Part shown: positions 53,282 to 62,910 of the stretch, one piece after another | Layout: every line of letters starts with the position of its first letter | Position numbering within the stretch: the first letter of the stretch is position 1 | Source of the DNA: Mycobacteriales bacterium | Lineage (GTDB): Bacteria; Actinomycetota; Actinomycetes; Mycobacteriales; SCTD01 | NCBI GenBank assembly: GCA_030447385.1 | Contig: JAUJOY010000007.1 | Coordinates: 74,300-138,299, forward strand | Direction: 5' to 3' | DNA length: 64,000 bases | Position numbers and translations under genes: made by a program | The notes under the pieces: generated by a model | What the model saw: the letters and a program-made list of their open reading frames with translations, nothing else | Told to the model about the DNA's origin: nothing | Database searches by the model: none

Positions 53282-55791
53282 GCGGCACCTCCAGCAGCGT
53301 TTCCGGCAGTGTCCGGTCCGGAGGCCCCCAGCAGACCCACGGTGCCCGAGGGATCGCGCCCCGCGGAGCTTCCGTGCAGTGCGCGCCACACCCGTTCCGG
53401 CGTTGCGGGCATCTCGATGTCGCGAATGCCGTACGGGCGCAGCGCGTCGTGCACGGCGTTCATCACCGCCGGCGTCGAGGCGATGGTCCCGGCCTCGCCC
53501 ACCCCCTTGACGCCGAGCGGGTTGCTCGTCGCGGGGGTCTCGGTGCGACCGGTCTCGAAGTGCGGCAGGTCGGGCGCGGCGGGCACCAGGTAGTCCACCA
53601 GCGAGCCCGTGGTCAGGTTGCCCTCCGCGTCGTACACCGCGTCCTCGTAGAGGGCCTGGCCGATCCCCTGGGCGATCCCGCCGTGCACCTGGCCCTGGAC
53701 GATCACCGGGTTGACGACCTTGCCGACGTCGTCGACCGAGACGTACCTGCGGATCTTGGTGAACCCGGTCTCGGTGTCGATCTCCACGGCGCACAGGTGC
53801 GTGCCGTGCGGGTAGCTGAAGTTCTCCGGGTCGTAGACGTAGTCGCTGTCCAGCGAGGGCTCCATGCCGTCCGGCAGGTTGTGCGCCGCGAAGGTGGCCA
53901 GCGCGACCTCCTGGATGGTCTTCTTCGCCTCGGGCGAGCCCTTCACCGAGAAGGTGCCACGGGCGAACTCGATGTCGTCCTCGGCGGCCTCCAGCAGGTG
54001 CGCGGCGATGCGCTTGGCCTTCTCGAGGACCTTCGCGGTCGCCTTGTGGATCGCCACGCCGCCGACGACCAGCGAGCGGGAGCCGTAGGTGTCCATGCCC
54101 TTCGGGCTCGAGTCGGTGTCGCCGGTGATGATCTCGACGTCGTCGAAGGGAACCCCCAGCGCGTCGGCGACGATCTGGCTCCAGGCGGTGTGGTGGCCCT
54201 GGCCGTGGGGCGTCGCGCCGCTGGTCACCTCGACCTTGCCGGTCGGCAGCATGCGGATCTGGGCCGCCTCCCATCCGCCGGCGCCGTACGACAGCGACCC
54301 GAGCACCCGCGAGGGCGCCAGCCCGCACATCTCGGTGAAGGTCGAGATGCCGATCCCGAGCTGCACCGGGTCCTTGCTGTCCCGGCGGCGCTTCTGCTCC
54401 GCCCGCAGCCCGGCGAGGTCGAACATCTGCTCGGCCTTCTCGGTGGCGGCCTCGTAGTTGCCCGAGTCGTAGGTGAGCCCGGCGACCATGTCGTACGGGA
54501 ACTCCTCGTGCGCGATCCAGTTCTGCTTGCGCAGGTCCAGCGGGTCGCGTCCGAGCTCGACGGCGAGCTCGTCCATGATCCGCTCGATGGCGTAGGTCGC
54601 CTCCGGACGCCCGGCACCGCGGTAGGCATCGGTCGGCGTCTTGGTGGTGAACACGCCGGTGCAGTGGAAGTCGTACGCCTTCATCTTGTAGATCGCGGGG
54701 AACATGAAGGCGCCGAGGATCGGGATGCCGGGGGTGACCAGCTGCAGGTAGGCCCCCATGTCGGCGAGCAGCTCCACCTTCAGGCCCAGCAGGGTGCCGT
54801 CCTTGGTGGCCGCGATCTCGATGTCCTGGATCTGGTCGCGCCCGTGGATCGTCGCCTGGTAGTTCTCGCTGCGCGACTCGGTCCACTTGATCGGCCGGCC
54901 CAGCCGCTTCGCGACGACCAGGGCGAGGACCTCCTCGGCGTAGACGTTGAGCTTGGAGCCGAAGCCGCCGCCCACGTCCGGGGCGATGACCCGGATCTTG
55001 TGCTCGCCGATGCCGGTGACCAGCGCCAGCATCACGCGCAGGATGTGCGGGATCTGGGTGGCGGAGTAGACGGTGTACTCGTCCGCGGCGGCGATCGGCG
55101 CGACCACGACGCCGCGCGGCTCCATCGCCGTGGGCAGCAGCCGCTGCTGGCGGAACCGGCGCTTCACGACCACCGCGTCGTCCCCGGCCGCAGCCACGGT
55201 GTCGGCATAGCTGTCGCCGCTGGCAAAGGGCCAGCGGAAGCAGACGTTGGTGCCCTTGTCACCGTGCACGAGCGACGCGCCCTCGGCGATCGCGGCCTCC
55301 ATGTCCACCACGGGGGGCAGCTGCTCGTACTCCACCGCGACCGCCTCGAGCGCGTCGGCAGCGGTGTAGCGGTCCCGGGCCACGACGACGGCCACGCCGT
55401 CACCGACGTAGCGCACCTCGTCCACGGCCAGCGGCGGGTGGTCCGGGTGCACCATGTCCGCGGTCACCGGCCACGCGCACGGCAGCGCCCCCTGCTCCTC
55501 GGCGAGGTCGGCGCCGCTGTAGGCCGCGATCACCCCCGGCATCTCCAGCGCCGCCGAGACGTCCACGGACACGATCCGGGCGTGCGCCATCGGGCTGCGC
55601 AGGACGGCCATGTGCAGCAGGCCGGGCAGGGTGATGTTGTCGGTCCAGTTGGTCTGGCCGGTGACCAGCTTCGCGTCCTCCTTGCGGCGCCGGCCGCGGC
55701 CGAGCTCCCCGCCCGCGTACGGCTTCGACAGGGCATCAGGGTGCTCGGCGATCTCCCCGGCGACGAGGCCGGCGTCCATCTGGTCGGTCAT
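53278..55791 (-). CDS. coxL: Mo hydroxylase large subunit, form II CoxL (AYRGAGR)
   Basis: This is the molybdopterin-cytosine-dinucleotide subunit of the xanthine oxidase/CO dehydrogenase family, 837 residues. It has [15 protein letters not shown], the [11 protein letters not shown] segment and the C-terminal [12 protein letters not shown] with the catalytic Glu. The active-site loop reads [13 protein letters not shown]. Form I, proven CO oxidisers, carry AYRCSFR with the Cys that binds copper. This enzyme lacks that Cys and is form II, whose natural substrate is not settled. The ATG overlaps the coxS stop (ATGA). Confidence 0.93.
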   Translation of the reverse strand: MTDQMDAGLVAGEIAEHPDALSKPYAGGELGRGRRRKEDAKLVTGQTNWTDNITLPGLLHMAVLRSPMAHARIVSVDVSAALEMPGVIAAYSGADLAEEQGALPCAWPVTADMVHPDHPPLAVDEVRYVGDGVAVVVARDRYTAADALEAVAVEYEQLPPVVDMEAAIAEGASLVHGDKGTNVCFRWPFASGDSYADTVAAAGDDAVVVKRRFRQQRLLPTAMEPRGVVVAPIAAADEYTVYSATQIPHILRVMLALVTGIGEHKIRVIAPDVGGGFGSKLNVYAEEVLALVVAKRLGRPIKWTESRSENYQATIHGRDQIQDIEIAATKDGTLLGLKVELLADMGAYLQLVTPGIPILGAFMFPAIYKMKAYDFHCTGVFTTKTPTDAYRGAGRPEATYAIERIMDELAVELGRDPLDLRKQNWIAHEEFPYDMVAGLTYDSGNYEAATEKAEQMFDLAGLRAEQKRRRDSKDPVQLGIGISTFTEMCGLAPSRVLGSLSYGAGGWEAAQIRMLPTGKVEVTSGATPHGQGHHTAWSQIVADALGVPFDDVEIITGDTDSSPKGMDTYGSRSLVVGGVAIHKATAKVLEKAKRIAAHLLEAAEDDIEFARGTFSVKGSPEAKKTIQEVALATFAAHNLPDGMEPSLDSDYVYDPENFSYPHGTHLCAVEIDTETGFTKIRRYVSVDDVGKVVNPVIVQGQVHGGIAQGIGQALYEDAVYDAEGNLTTGSLVDYLVPAAPDLPHFETGRTETPATSNPLGVKGVGEAGTIASTPAVMNAVHDALRPYGIRDIEMPATPERVWRALHGSSAGRDPSGTVGLLGASGPDTAGNAAGGAA

Positions 55792-56321
55792 GAGGAGGCT
55801 CCGGCGATGGCGGGCTCGGCGGCGTCGGGGGCGTCCTGGAAGGACCCGGGCAGCGGACCCTGCCCGCGCATCTCGGACGCGGCCGACAGGACGGACTTGA
55901 CGATGTTCTGGTAGCCGGTGCAGCGGCACAGGTTGCCCTCGAGGCCGTGGCGGACCTCGTCCTCCGAGGGGTCGGGGTTGCGCTTCAGCAGGTCGACCGC
56001 CGCCAGGATCATGCCGGGTGTGCAGTAGCCGCACTGCAGGCCGTGGTGCTCCTGGAAGGCCTTCTGGACCGGGTGCCACTCGCCGTCCGCGAGCCCCTGG
56101 ATGGTCGTGACCTCCGCGCCGTCGGCCTGGACCGCGAGCAGTGAGCAGGACTTCACGCTGTCGCCGTCGACGAGGACGGTGCACGAACCGCAGTTCGAGG
56201 TGTCGCAGCCGACGGGCGTGCCGACGCGGCCGAGCCCGTCGCGCAGGTGGTGGGTGAGCAGTGTCCGGGGCTCCACCTCGTCCTCGTAGGTGACGCCGTC
56301 GACCTTCATGCGTACGCGCAT
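55788..56321 (-). CDS. coxS: Mo hydroxylase small (2Fe-2S) subunit, CoxS type
   Basis: This subunit carries two [2Fe-2S] clusters. The ferredoxin-like cluster is bound by Cys in [16 protein letters not shown] and a further Cys (VKSCSLLA). The second cluster is bound by CGYCTPGMI and [10 protein letters not shown]. The 177-residue version from ATG 56321, after a GGAGAGGAACG ribosome site, starts at the conserved first strand; a longer in-frame GTG at 56477 is rejected. First gene of the cox operon. Confidence 0.95.
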   Translation of the reverse strand: MRVRMKVDGVTYEDEVEPRTLLTHHLRDGLGRVGTPVGCDTSNCGSCTVLVDGDSVKSCSLLAVQADGAEVTTIQGLADGEWHPVQKAFQEHHGLQCGYCTPGMILAAVDLLKRNPDPSEDEVRHGLEGNLCRCTGYQNIVKSVLSAASEMRGQGPLPGSFQDAPDAAEPAIAGASS

Positions 56322-56483
56322 CTCGTTCCTCTCCAGGGGCTCGCCAGGACCGGGCAGCGGCTGGCGAGCAGCGGGGAGAGCGAGGGCCGATCTGGGCGAC
56401 GTCAGGGCCCTCGCGAAGCTCCCCGGAAGGTCGGCAGTCGCGTCGTGCGGGTGCCACCGGAGCGTGTCCGGCACCACATCGGG

Positions 56484-56489
56484 ACCCTA
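56484..56489 (-). promoter_or_regulatory. candidate -10 box of the cox operon
   Basis: TAGGGT in the context GGTTAGGGTCC, on the minus strand about 160 bases before coxS. No clear -35 was seen. The rest of the 235-base spacer (56322-56555) holds a terminator-like hairpin and no other feature I can support. Confidence 0.35.
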
Positions 56490-56506
56490 ACCGGGGGCGT
56501 GCAGCC

Positions 56507-56524
56507 GAAACACCCGGGGGGTGT
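56507..56524 (-). terminator. terminator-like hairpin after the thiolase-meaB-DUF3817 genes
   Basis: On the minus strand, ACACCC and GGGTGT close on a CCC loop and are followed by TTTCGG. It stands 31 bases after the DUF3817 stop and just before the cox promoter. The T-run is short, so efficiency is uncertain. Confidence 0.45.
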
Positions 56525-56555
56525 CGGGGTGGCCGCCGGTTCCCCTCGAGGTCGC

Positions 56556-56867
56556 CTACCCCGACAGCGCCGGCGCCCTGTCCGACCGCAGCCCCGCCTG
56601 CAGGGCGAAGTGCACGCCGGGCGAGCCGAGAGTGAGCATGACCAGCGTGAACAGCGGGCCCCAGCGCAGCCGCCGCCGCTGCACGAGCACCAGCACGACC
56701 ACCGCCACGAACAGCGCGCCGTGCACCGGGCCCATCAGCGGGACGAGGTCCGGCCCACTCGTGCGCTTGAGCACCGAGCAGACCAGCAGCACGGCGAAGG
56801 ACAGGCCCTCGACGAGCGCGACCACGCGCAGTGCAAGGAACAGCGGGCTGCGGGTGAGGTCAGCCAC
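56556..56867 (-). CDS. DUF3817 small membrane protein
   Basis: This small integral membrane protein (103 residues from GTG 56867; 114 if it starts at ATG 56900) has three hydrophobic segments: LFLALRVVALVEGLSFAVLL, LMGPVHGALFVAVVVLVLVQ and WGPLFTLVMLTLGSPG. The GPVHG motif between helices is typical of DUF3817. Function unknown. The start overlaps the meaB stop by 8 bases or more, so it belongs to the thiolase-meaB transcript. Confidence 0.8.
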   Translation of the reverse strand: MADLTRSPLFLALRVVALVEGLSFAVLLVCSVLKRTSGPDLVPLMGPVHGALFVAVVVLVLVQRRRLRWGPLFTLVMLTLGSPGVHFALQAGLRSDRAPALSG

Positions 56868-57858
56868 CGAGGCCCGCCACGAGCTCGTCCGCTGCGGCAT
56901 ACGGATCAGCCTCGCCGGCGGCGACCTTCGCCGCCGCCGCCGCGAGCCCCGAGCCGCCGCGCAGGTCGCCGATGCGCCCCCGCAGCACCGTCAGCGCGAT
57001 GGCCTCCACCTCGTCAGCGGCGCGCTGCCGGCGCCGGAGCTCGAGCTGCCCGTGGGCCTGCAGCCACTGCCCGTGCCGCTCGATCTCGGCGACCACCTCC
57101 TCGGCCCCCTCACCGCGGGACGCCACGGACTTCAGGATCGGCACGCGCCAGCCCTCGTCGGTCCGCCGGTCGCCGAGGGACAGCATGTAGCGCAGGTCCC
57201 GTACGACGGTGTCCGCGCCGTCCCGGTCGGCCTTGTTGACCACGAAGATGTCGGCCACCTCGAGGATCCCGGCCTTCGCTGCCTGGATCCCGTCACCCAT
57301 CCCGGGGGCGAGCAGCACCAGCGTGGTGTCGGCCAGCGAGGCAACCTCCACCTCCGCCTGACCGACGCCGACGGTCTCGATCAGCACCACGTCGCACCCG
57401 GCCGCCGACAGCACCCGCAGCGCCTGCGGGGCCGCCCACGACAGCCCGCCGAGGTGACCGCGGGAGGCCATGGAGCGGATGAACACCCCGGAGTCGGTGG
57501 CGTGCTCCTGCATGCGCACCCGGTCACCGAGCAGCGCCCCGCCGGAGAACGGCGAGCTGGGGTCCACCGCGAGCACCCCCACGGTCCGGCCCAGCCGGCG
57601 GTAGGCCGCCACGAGCGCGTTGGTGGTCGTGGACTTGCCGACCCCCGGCGACCCGGTCAGCCCGATCACGCTGGCGTGGCCCGCCCGGGGAGCGAGCAGC
57701 GCCATGACCTCCCGCAGGGCCGGGTGGGCGTCCTCGACGAGGCTGATCAGCCGGGCCACGGCACGCGTTCGGTGCGCCGGACTGTCCCCGCGGGCCTGCT
57801 CGACCAGCAGCGGTACGTCCACTGCGCGCCGGGAGCGCGCCGGCGCAGGAGCAGGCAC
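56860..57858 (-). CDS. meaB: MeaB-type G-protein chaperone of acyl-CoA mutase
   Basis: MeaB/ArgK GTPases load and protect adenosylcobalamin in methylmalonyl-CoA and isobutyryl-CoA mutases. The 332 residues show Walker A (GLTGSPGVGKSTTTNAL), LAVDPSSPFSGGALLGDRVR, the switch segment ETVGVGQAEVEVA and the base-specificity motif NKADRDG. The GTG start directly abuts the thiolase stop. The likely client is the icmA-type mutase at 45.5 kb or another mutase outside the window. Confidence 0.93.
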   Translation of the reverse strand: MPAPAPARSRRAVDVPLLVEQARGDSPAHRTRAVARLISLVEDAHPALREVMALLAPRAGHASVIGLTGSPGVGKSTTTNALVAAYRRLGRTVGVLAVDPSSPFSGGALLGDRVRMQEHATDSGVFIRSMASRGHLGGLSWAAPQALRVLSAAGCDVVLIETVGVGQAEVEVASLADTTLVLLAPGMGDGIQAAKAGILEVADIFVVNKADRDGADTVVRDLRYMLSLGDRRTDEGWRVPILKSVASRGEGAEEVVAEIERHGQWLQAHGQLELRRRQRAADEVEAIALTVLRGRIGDLRGGSGLAAAAAKVAAGEADPYAAADELVAGLGG

Positions 57859-59046
57859 TCAGCCGACGTGGAAGATCAGGGCGTCGCCCTGACCGCCGCC
57901 GCCGCAGAGGGCGGCCGCGCCGGCGCCGCCACCACGGCGCCTCAGCTCGTGGATGACGGTGAGGGCCAGCCGCGCGCCGGAGGCGCCGATCGGGTGGCCG
58001 AGCGCGATCGCGCCGCCGTTGGGGTTGAACACGTCGTCGCCGAGGCCCAGGTCCTTCTGCGAGGCCAGCCCCACGGCGGCGAACGCCTCGTTGACCTCGA
58101 TCGCCCGCAGATCCTCGAGCGCCACGTCGCTCTTGACGACCGCAGCACGCAGGGCGTTAGCGGGCTGCAGCTGCAGGCTGTTGTCGGGACCCGCGACCAC
58201 CCCGTGCGCGCCGATCTCGGCCAGGATGCGGTCGGCGACCCCCAGCTCCTCGGCCTTCGCCCGGCTCATGACGACGACCGCCGCCGCCCCGTCGGAGATC
58301 TGCGAGGCGTTGCCGGCCGTGATGGTGCCGTTCTTGCGGAACGCCGGCCGAAGCCTGCCGAGCGACTCCACGGTCGTGCCGGGGCGGACCCCCTCGTCCT
58401 CGGAGAACACGACCGGGTCACCCTTGCGCTGCGGGATGGACACCGGCACGATCTCGTCTGCGAACCGGCCCGCCTTGATCGCTGCGGCGGAGAGCTCGTG
58501 GCTGCGCGCGGCGTACTCGTCCTGCTCTTCCCGACTGAAGCCGTGGCGGTCGTTGGCGTTCTCCGTCCCCTCTCCCATCGCGACCCTGTCGAAGGCGTCG
58601 AACAGGCCGTCGTGGAAGGTCGCGTCCAGCACCTCGGCGTTGCCGTAGCGGTAGCCCAGGCGCCCCCGCGGCAGCAGGTAGGGGGCGTTGGTCATCGACT
58701 CCATGCCGCCCGCGACCACGACCTCGAACTCGCCGGCCCGGATCAGCTGGTCGGCCATCGCGATGGCGGTGAGGCCGGACAGGCAGACCTTGTTGATCGT
58801 CAGCGCCGGCACCTCCATCGGGATGCCGCCCTTCACCGCCGCCTGCCGGGCGGTGATCTGGCCCTGGCCGGCCTGCAGGACGTGGCCCAGGATCACGTAG
58901 TCGACCTGGTCGCCCCGCACCCCCGCCCGCTCCAGTGCAGCCGCGATCGCGACCCCGCCGAGATCCATCGCCGGAAGGTCCGAGAGCGCGCCGGCGAGCT
59001 TGCCGATGGGCGTGCGCGCCCCGGCAACGAGAACGGATCCGGCCAT
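57859..59046 (-). CDS. acetyl-CoA C-acetyltransferase (thiolase)
   Basis: This thiolase condenses two acetyl-CoA to acetoacetyl-CoA, or the reverse in beta-oxidation. The 395 residues are family length. The nucleophilic Cys is in [13 protein letters not shown] (near 89), the His in [20 protein letters not shown] and the second Cys in [18 protein letters not shown] lies 7 bases before the ATG. It is divergent from the epimerase and first in a transcript with meaB, which suits a role in the C4/C5 acyl-CoA route. Confidence 0.93.
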   Translation of the reverse strand: MAGSVLVAGARTPIGKLAGALSDLPAMDLGGVAIAAALERAGVRGDQVDYVILGHVLQAGQGQITARQAAVKGGIPMEVPALTINKVCLSGLTAIAMADQLIRAGEFEVVVAGGMESMTNAPYLLPRGRLGYRYGNAEVLDATFHDGLFDAFDRVAMGEGTENANDRHGFSREEQDEYAARSHELSAAAIKAGRFADEIVPVSIPQRKGDPVVFSEDEGVRPGTTVESLGRLRPAFRKNGTITAGNASQISDGAAAVVVMSRAKAEELGVADRILAEIGAHGVVAGPDNSLQLQPANALRAAVVKSDVALEDLRAIEVNEAFAAVGLASQKDLGLGDDVFNPNGGAIALGHPIGASGARLALTVIHELRRRGGGAGAAALCGGGGQGDALIFHVG

Positions 59047-59140
59047 GGATGCCTCCAGGATTCGTCGGGGCCCGGACTGCAGAAGGGTCCGGCCCTGCAA
59101 CGATACGAGAACCCGTTCTGCGCCGAAGAAGGAGCCGTCC

Positions 59141-59569
59141 ATGCAGGTCACCCGGATCGACCACGTGGGCATCGCTGTCGCCGACCTCGACGCTGCCATC
59201 GCGCTCTACGAGAACGCCTTCGGCATGCGCTGCGTGCACCAGGAGGTCAACGAGGAGCAGGGAGTGCGCGAGGCGATGATGGAGGTGGGCGAGTCCGGCA
59301 GCTACGTGCAGCTGCTGGCTCCGCTGTCCCCGGACAGCACGATCGGCAGGTTCCTCGACCGGAACGGCGCTGGCATCCAGCAGATGGCCTACCGCGTGGA
59401 CTCGATCGACGAGGTCAGCGCGCACCTGCGCGAGCAGGGCATGCGGCTGCTCTACGACGAGCCGCGTACGGGCACCGCGGGTAGCCGGGTGAACTTCGTC
59501 CACCCGAAGAGCGCGGGCGGCGTGCTCGTGGAGCTGGTCGAGCCCGCCCCCGGGGGCCTCGAGCACTAG
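59141..59569 (+). CDS. mce: methylmalonyl/ethylmalonyl-CoA epimerase
   Basis: This 142-residue vicinal-oxygen-chelate enzyme swaps the (2S) and (2R) epimers of methylmalonyl-CoA, or ethylmalonyl-CoA. Metal-site residues appear in [12 protein letters not shown] (His), YVQLLAPL (Gln), the middle strand AYRVDSID and the final VLVELVEP (Glu). AAGGAG precedes the ATG. Its TAG stop lies in a CTAG shared with the stop of nhaA on the other strand. Confidence 0.92.
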   Translation: MQVTRIDHVGIAVADLDAAIALYENAFGMRCVHQEVNEEQGVREAMMEVGESGSYVQLLAPLSPDSTIGRFLDRNGAGIQQMAYRVDSIDEVSAHLREQGMRLLYDEPRTGTAGSRVNFVHPKSAGGVLVELVEPAPGGLEH

Positions 59570-60915
59570 TCCGGGTCCGGGATCTGGTCGAGCGGGGGGA
59601 GCGAGGCCCGCACGTGCTCGGGGTAGCACAGGCCACCGCGGTAGGCGAGCAGGCGGAAGACGGCAAGCGCCAGCAGGGCCGCCCCGGCGGAGCCGACGAG
59701 GATGCCGACCTTGGCGTCCTGCTGCTGGATCGGGTCGTCGAAGGCGAGGTCGGTGATGAACAACGCGATGGTGAAGCCGACCCCGGCGACCGCCGCCACG
59801 CCGGTGACCTGCCCCCAGTGCACCCCGCCGGTGAAGGTCGCCGCGGGCAGTCGCAGGGCAACCCACGTGCCGGACAGCACCCCCGTGAGCTTGCCCGCGA
59901 CGAGAGCCGCAGCGATGCCGACGGCGACCGGACTGGTGGCTGCCCGCCGCAGCGCCTCGGCGTCGAGGACCACCCCGGCGTTGGCCAGCACGAACACCGG
60001 GACGACGACGAAGCTCATCAGGGGGTGCAGCCGCAGGCTGATCCGGTCGTTGAGCGGCAGCGAGCTGTTCAGCTGGCGGACGACTTCGCGGGCCCGCTCC
60101 GCCGTGGGCGCCGACAGGAAGCTCTGACCCGCCTCCGGAAGCCGCTCGAGCTGCTCCTCACGGGGACGGTAGGAGGCGAACAGCAGCCCCATGCCACTCC
60201 GGCGACCGTGGGGTGCACCCCGGACGCCAGCGTCGCGAGCCACGCGCCCAGACCGAGAGCGACGTACGGGGCGCTCGTGCACCCGCAGCCGCCGCAGCGC
60301 CGCCAGGGCACCGATCAGCAGGCCTGCAACACCGAGCGCGACCGGGTCGACGTCGTCGGTGTAGAAGACCGCGATCACCGTGATGGCCGCGATGTCGTCG
60401 ACGATGGCGAGGGCGAGCAGGAAGATGCGCAGCCGGTTCGGGCAGCGCGGACCGACCAGGGCGAGGACACCGAGGCGAAGGCGGTGTCGGTGGAGATGGC
60501 GATGCCCCAGCCCCGTGACGCCTCACCGCCCGCGATGGCGAGGTAGACGAGGGCCGGCACGACCAGGCCGCCGAGGGCGGCCAGGGCCGGAGCCAGGACG
60601 GCGCGCCGGTCGCGGTACTCCCCGACCGAGAGCTCACGGGCGATCTCCAACCCGACGAGCAGGAAGAACAGCGTCATCAGGCCGTCGTTGACCCAGTGCC
60701 GCAGGTCGTAGGACAGCTCGCGCCCGCCGAGCCGCAGGGACAGCTCGGTCGACCACAGGCTGTCGTAGCCGTCCTTCAGCGGGCTGTTGACCCAGGCCAG
60801 CGCCACCACGGTCGCGAGCAGCAGCAGCAGCGCCCCCCCCCCCGGACTCCGTGCGCAGGTAGGCGCGGGCAGCGGCGGTGACCTACCCCGGGGGAGCCGG
60901 TGCGGGTGCCGTCAT
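59566..60915 (-). pseudogene. nhaA: Na+/H+ antiporter NhaA, several frame breaks
   Basis: The conceptual product is a complete NhaA: YLRTESGGG, WVNSPLKDG, the helix LMTLFFLLVGLEIARELSVG, STDTAFA, LALAIVDDIAAI with the two ion-binding Asp, and the C-terminal helices LMSFVVVPVFVLANAG and VGFTIALFI. The reading frame changes at least four times: at an 11-G tract (60833-60843), near 60474-60475, near 60267-60278 and near 60194. At two of these one C is missing relative to the expected frame; the third is unclear. There is also an in-frame TAG at 60883 if ATG 60915 is the start. Residues around each break are well conserved, so sequence errors or very recent mutations are likelier than old decay. 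Confidence 0.75.
60833..60843 (-). repeat. homopolymer of 11 G (minus strand) in nhaA
   Basis: Eleven C on the plus strand lie within the nhaA codons for Gly-Gly-Gly. Ten G would keep the frame. Such a tract is prone to slippage in cells, in PCR and in base calling. Confidence 0.9.
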
Positions 60916-61434
60916 CGCTCTCCAGAGCCTGCTCGACGGCCTGCTCGATGCCCTCCCGGGTGAGCCTGCCCTCGTAGCGCCGGCCGTTGACGAACAGAGC
61001 GGGAGTCCCCTCCACCCCACTGGCGACCCCGCTGTCGAACTCGTCGCGCACGCGCGGGTCCCAGCGCTCGCTGGCCGGTCGAAGGACGGACGCGGCGCGC
61101 AGCCCCAAGGCCTCGGCGTGGCCGGCCAGCGCCGCCCTCCCCAGCGCGTCCTGGCTCGCGAAGAGCCGGTCGTGCAGCTCCCAGAACAGCCCGGCAGCAC
61201 CGGCCGCCTCCAGGGCGAGCGCCGCCGAGTAGGCGTGCGGGTGGACGTCCACGAGCGGGTAGTGCCGGTAGACCAGCCGGACGTCGTCCCTGGAGGCCAG
61301 CAGGTCCTGCAGGAACGGCTCGACCCGGCCGCAGTAGGGCACTCCACGTCGTACTCCACCACCGTCACGCGGGCGTCGCGCGGACCGCGTACGTGGTCGC
61401 GCGGCCCGGCGGGCAGAGCCAGCACCGGCTGCAT
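60883..61434 (-). pseudogene. DsbA/thioredoxin-4-like protein, frameshifted
   Basis: This is a DsbA-type thiol oxidoreductase domain of about 180 residues. The ATG at 61434 begins MQPVLALPAG, then RVTVVEYDVEC. After a one-base loss in the C-run 61337-61339 the frame changes, and the sequence continues as PYCGRVEPFLQDLL (completing a CPYC active site) through GTPALFVNGRRYEGRLT. There is no signal peptide, so the domain would be cytosolic unless fused to NhaA, which follows directly on the same strand. Actinobacterial NhaA-DsbA fusions are known, but with DsbA at the C-terminus. The body frame runs on to 60776 if nothing else is changed. Confidence 0.7.
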
Positions 61435-61454
61435 GGCCGGATCGTGCCAGACCG

Positions 61455-61464
61455 CTACCGGTAG
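61455..61464. promoter_or_regulatory. palindrome CTACCGGTAG upstream of ccr
   Basis: A perfect 10-base inverted repeat followed by GTAACC, 41 bases before the ccr start and within the dsbA/ccr divergent spacer. It could be an operator or part of the -10 region (TAGGTA). By-eye evidence only. Confidence 0.3.
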
Positions 61465-61505
61465 GTAACCTGCGGTCGACCCGCCTCTCCCCCTGGAGCT
61501 CGCAC

Positions 61506-62843
61506 GTGAAGCAGATCCTCGACGCCATCCTGTCCGGCGCACCGGAGACGGTCCGCGGCCTCCCGGTTCCCGACAGCTACCGCGGCGTGGTCGTCCGCAA
61601 GGACGAGCAGACGATGTTCGAAGGCGTCCCGATCCGCGAGCGCGACCCGCGCAAGAGCCTGCACGTCGAGGAGGTCCCGACCCCGGCTCTCGGCCCCAAC
61701 GAGGCTCTCGTGGCGGTCATGGCGTCCTCGATCAACTTCAACACCGTGTGGACGTCGATCTTCGAGCCGGTCTCGACGTTCGGCTTCCTCGAGCGGTACG
61801 GCCGGCTGAACGACCTGGCGGCGCGGCACGACCTGCCGTACCAGGTCGTGGGCTCTGATCTCGCGGGTGTCGTGCTCGCGGTCGGGGCGGGCGTGTCCCG
61901 GTGGAAGGCGGGGGATGCCGTCGTGGCCCACTGCCTGTCGGTGGAGCTCGAGGACCACCAGGGCCACGACGACACGATGATGGACCCGCAGCAGCGCATC
62001 TGGGGATTCGAGACCAACTTCGGGGGCCTTGCCGAGCTTGCGCTGGTCAAGTCCAACCAGCTGATGCCCAAGGCGGGGCACCTCACCTGGGAGGAGGCGG
62101 CGTCCCCCGGCCTGGTCAACTCCACCGCGTACCGCCAGCTGGTGTCGCACAACGGCGCGGCCATGAAGCAGGGCGACACCGTCCTGATCTGGGGCGCCAG
62201 CGGCGGCCTCGGCTCCTACGCCACGCAGTACGCGCTCAACGGCGGCGCCACACCGGTCTGCGTGGTGTCCTCGCCGGAGAAGGCCGACATCGTGCGGCGG
62301 ATGGGAGCCGACCTGGTCATCGACCGCACCGCTGAGGGCTACCGGTTCTGGAAGGACGAGCACAACCAGGACCCCAAGGAGTGGCAGCGCCTGGGCAAGA
62401 AGATCCGCGAGCTCACCGGCGGCGAGGACGTGGACATCGTCTTCGAGCATCCCGGGCGCGAGACCTTCGGCGCCTCGGTCTACGTCACCAAGCGCGGCGG
62501 CACGATCACCACCTGCGCCTCGACCAGCGGCTATCTGCACTCCTACGACAACCGCTACCTCTGGATGAACCTCAAGCGCATCGTGGGGTCGCACTTCGCC
62601 AACTACCGGGAGAGCTGGGAGGCCAACCGCCTGATCTCCAAGGGCGTCATCTCGCCCACGCTGTCGAAGACCTACAGCCTCGAGCAGACCGGCCAGGCGG
62701 CCTGCGACGTGCACCAGAACCTGCACCAGGGCAAGGTGGGCGTCCTGTGCCTGGCCCCCGAGGAGGGGCTGGGAGTGCAGGCGGACGCGGCCGAGTTCCG
62801 GGCCGCCCGGGTGGAGGCGCTCTCCCGCTTCCGGGGCGTCTGA
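61506..62843 (+). CDS. ccr: crotonyl-CoA carboxylase/reductase
   Basis: Ccr reductively carboxylates crotonyl-CoA to ethylmalonyl-CoA with NADPH and CO2 (or reduces it to butyryl-CoA). It is the key enzyme of the ethylmalonyl-CoA pathway and a source of polyketide extenders. The 445 residues show an MDR alcohol-dehydrogenase-like core. SINFNTVWTSIFEPVSTF is the family hallmark at the active site. YQVVGSDLAGVVLAVG, the Rossmann motif IWGASGGLGSYATQYA and FEHPGRETFGASVYVTKRGG follow. The GTG start has CTGGAG about 9 bases upstream. It is divergent from the dsbA/nhaA locus. Confidence 0.95.
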   Translation: MKQILDAILSGAPETVRGLPVPDSYRGVVVRKDEQTMFEGVPIRERDPRKSLHVEEVPTPALGPNEALVAVMASSINFNTVWTSIFEPVSTFGFLERYGRLNDLAARHDLPYQVVGSDLAGVVLAVGAGVSRWKAGDAVVAHCLSVELEDHQGHDDTMMDPQQRIWGFETNFGGLAELALVKSNQLMPKAGHLTWEEAASPGLVNSTAYRQLVSHNGAAMKQGDTVLIWGASGGLGSYATQYALNGGATPVCVVSSPEKADIVRRMGADLVIDRTAEGYRFWKDEHNQDPKEWQRLGKKIRELTGGEDVDIVFEHPGRETFGASVYVTKRGGTITTCASTSGYLHSYDNRYLWMNLKRIVGSHFANYRESWEANRLISKGVISPTLSKTYSLEQTGQAACDVHQNLHQGKVGVLCLAPEEGLGVQADAAEFRAARVEALSRFRGV

Positions 62844-62910
62844 AGCACGCCGGGCAGGTCCACGTGTGGCGGTGCGGGCCGAGGGAGTCGGCGAGTGGTA
62901 TCACAGGCCC

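Noticed and set aside
53278..55791. Form I (true) CO dehydrogenase
   Set aside because: The active-site loop is AYRGAGR without the copper-binding Cys, and the gene order is S-L-M rather than M-S-L.
55788..56477. Longer coxS from GTG 56477
   Set aside because: The extra 52 residues are low-complexity, run through the promoter region, and the ATG at 56321 has a good ribosome site.
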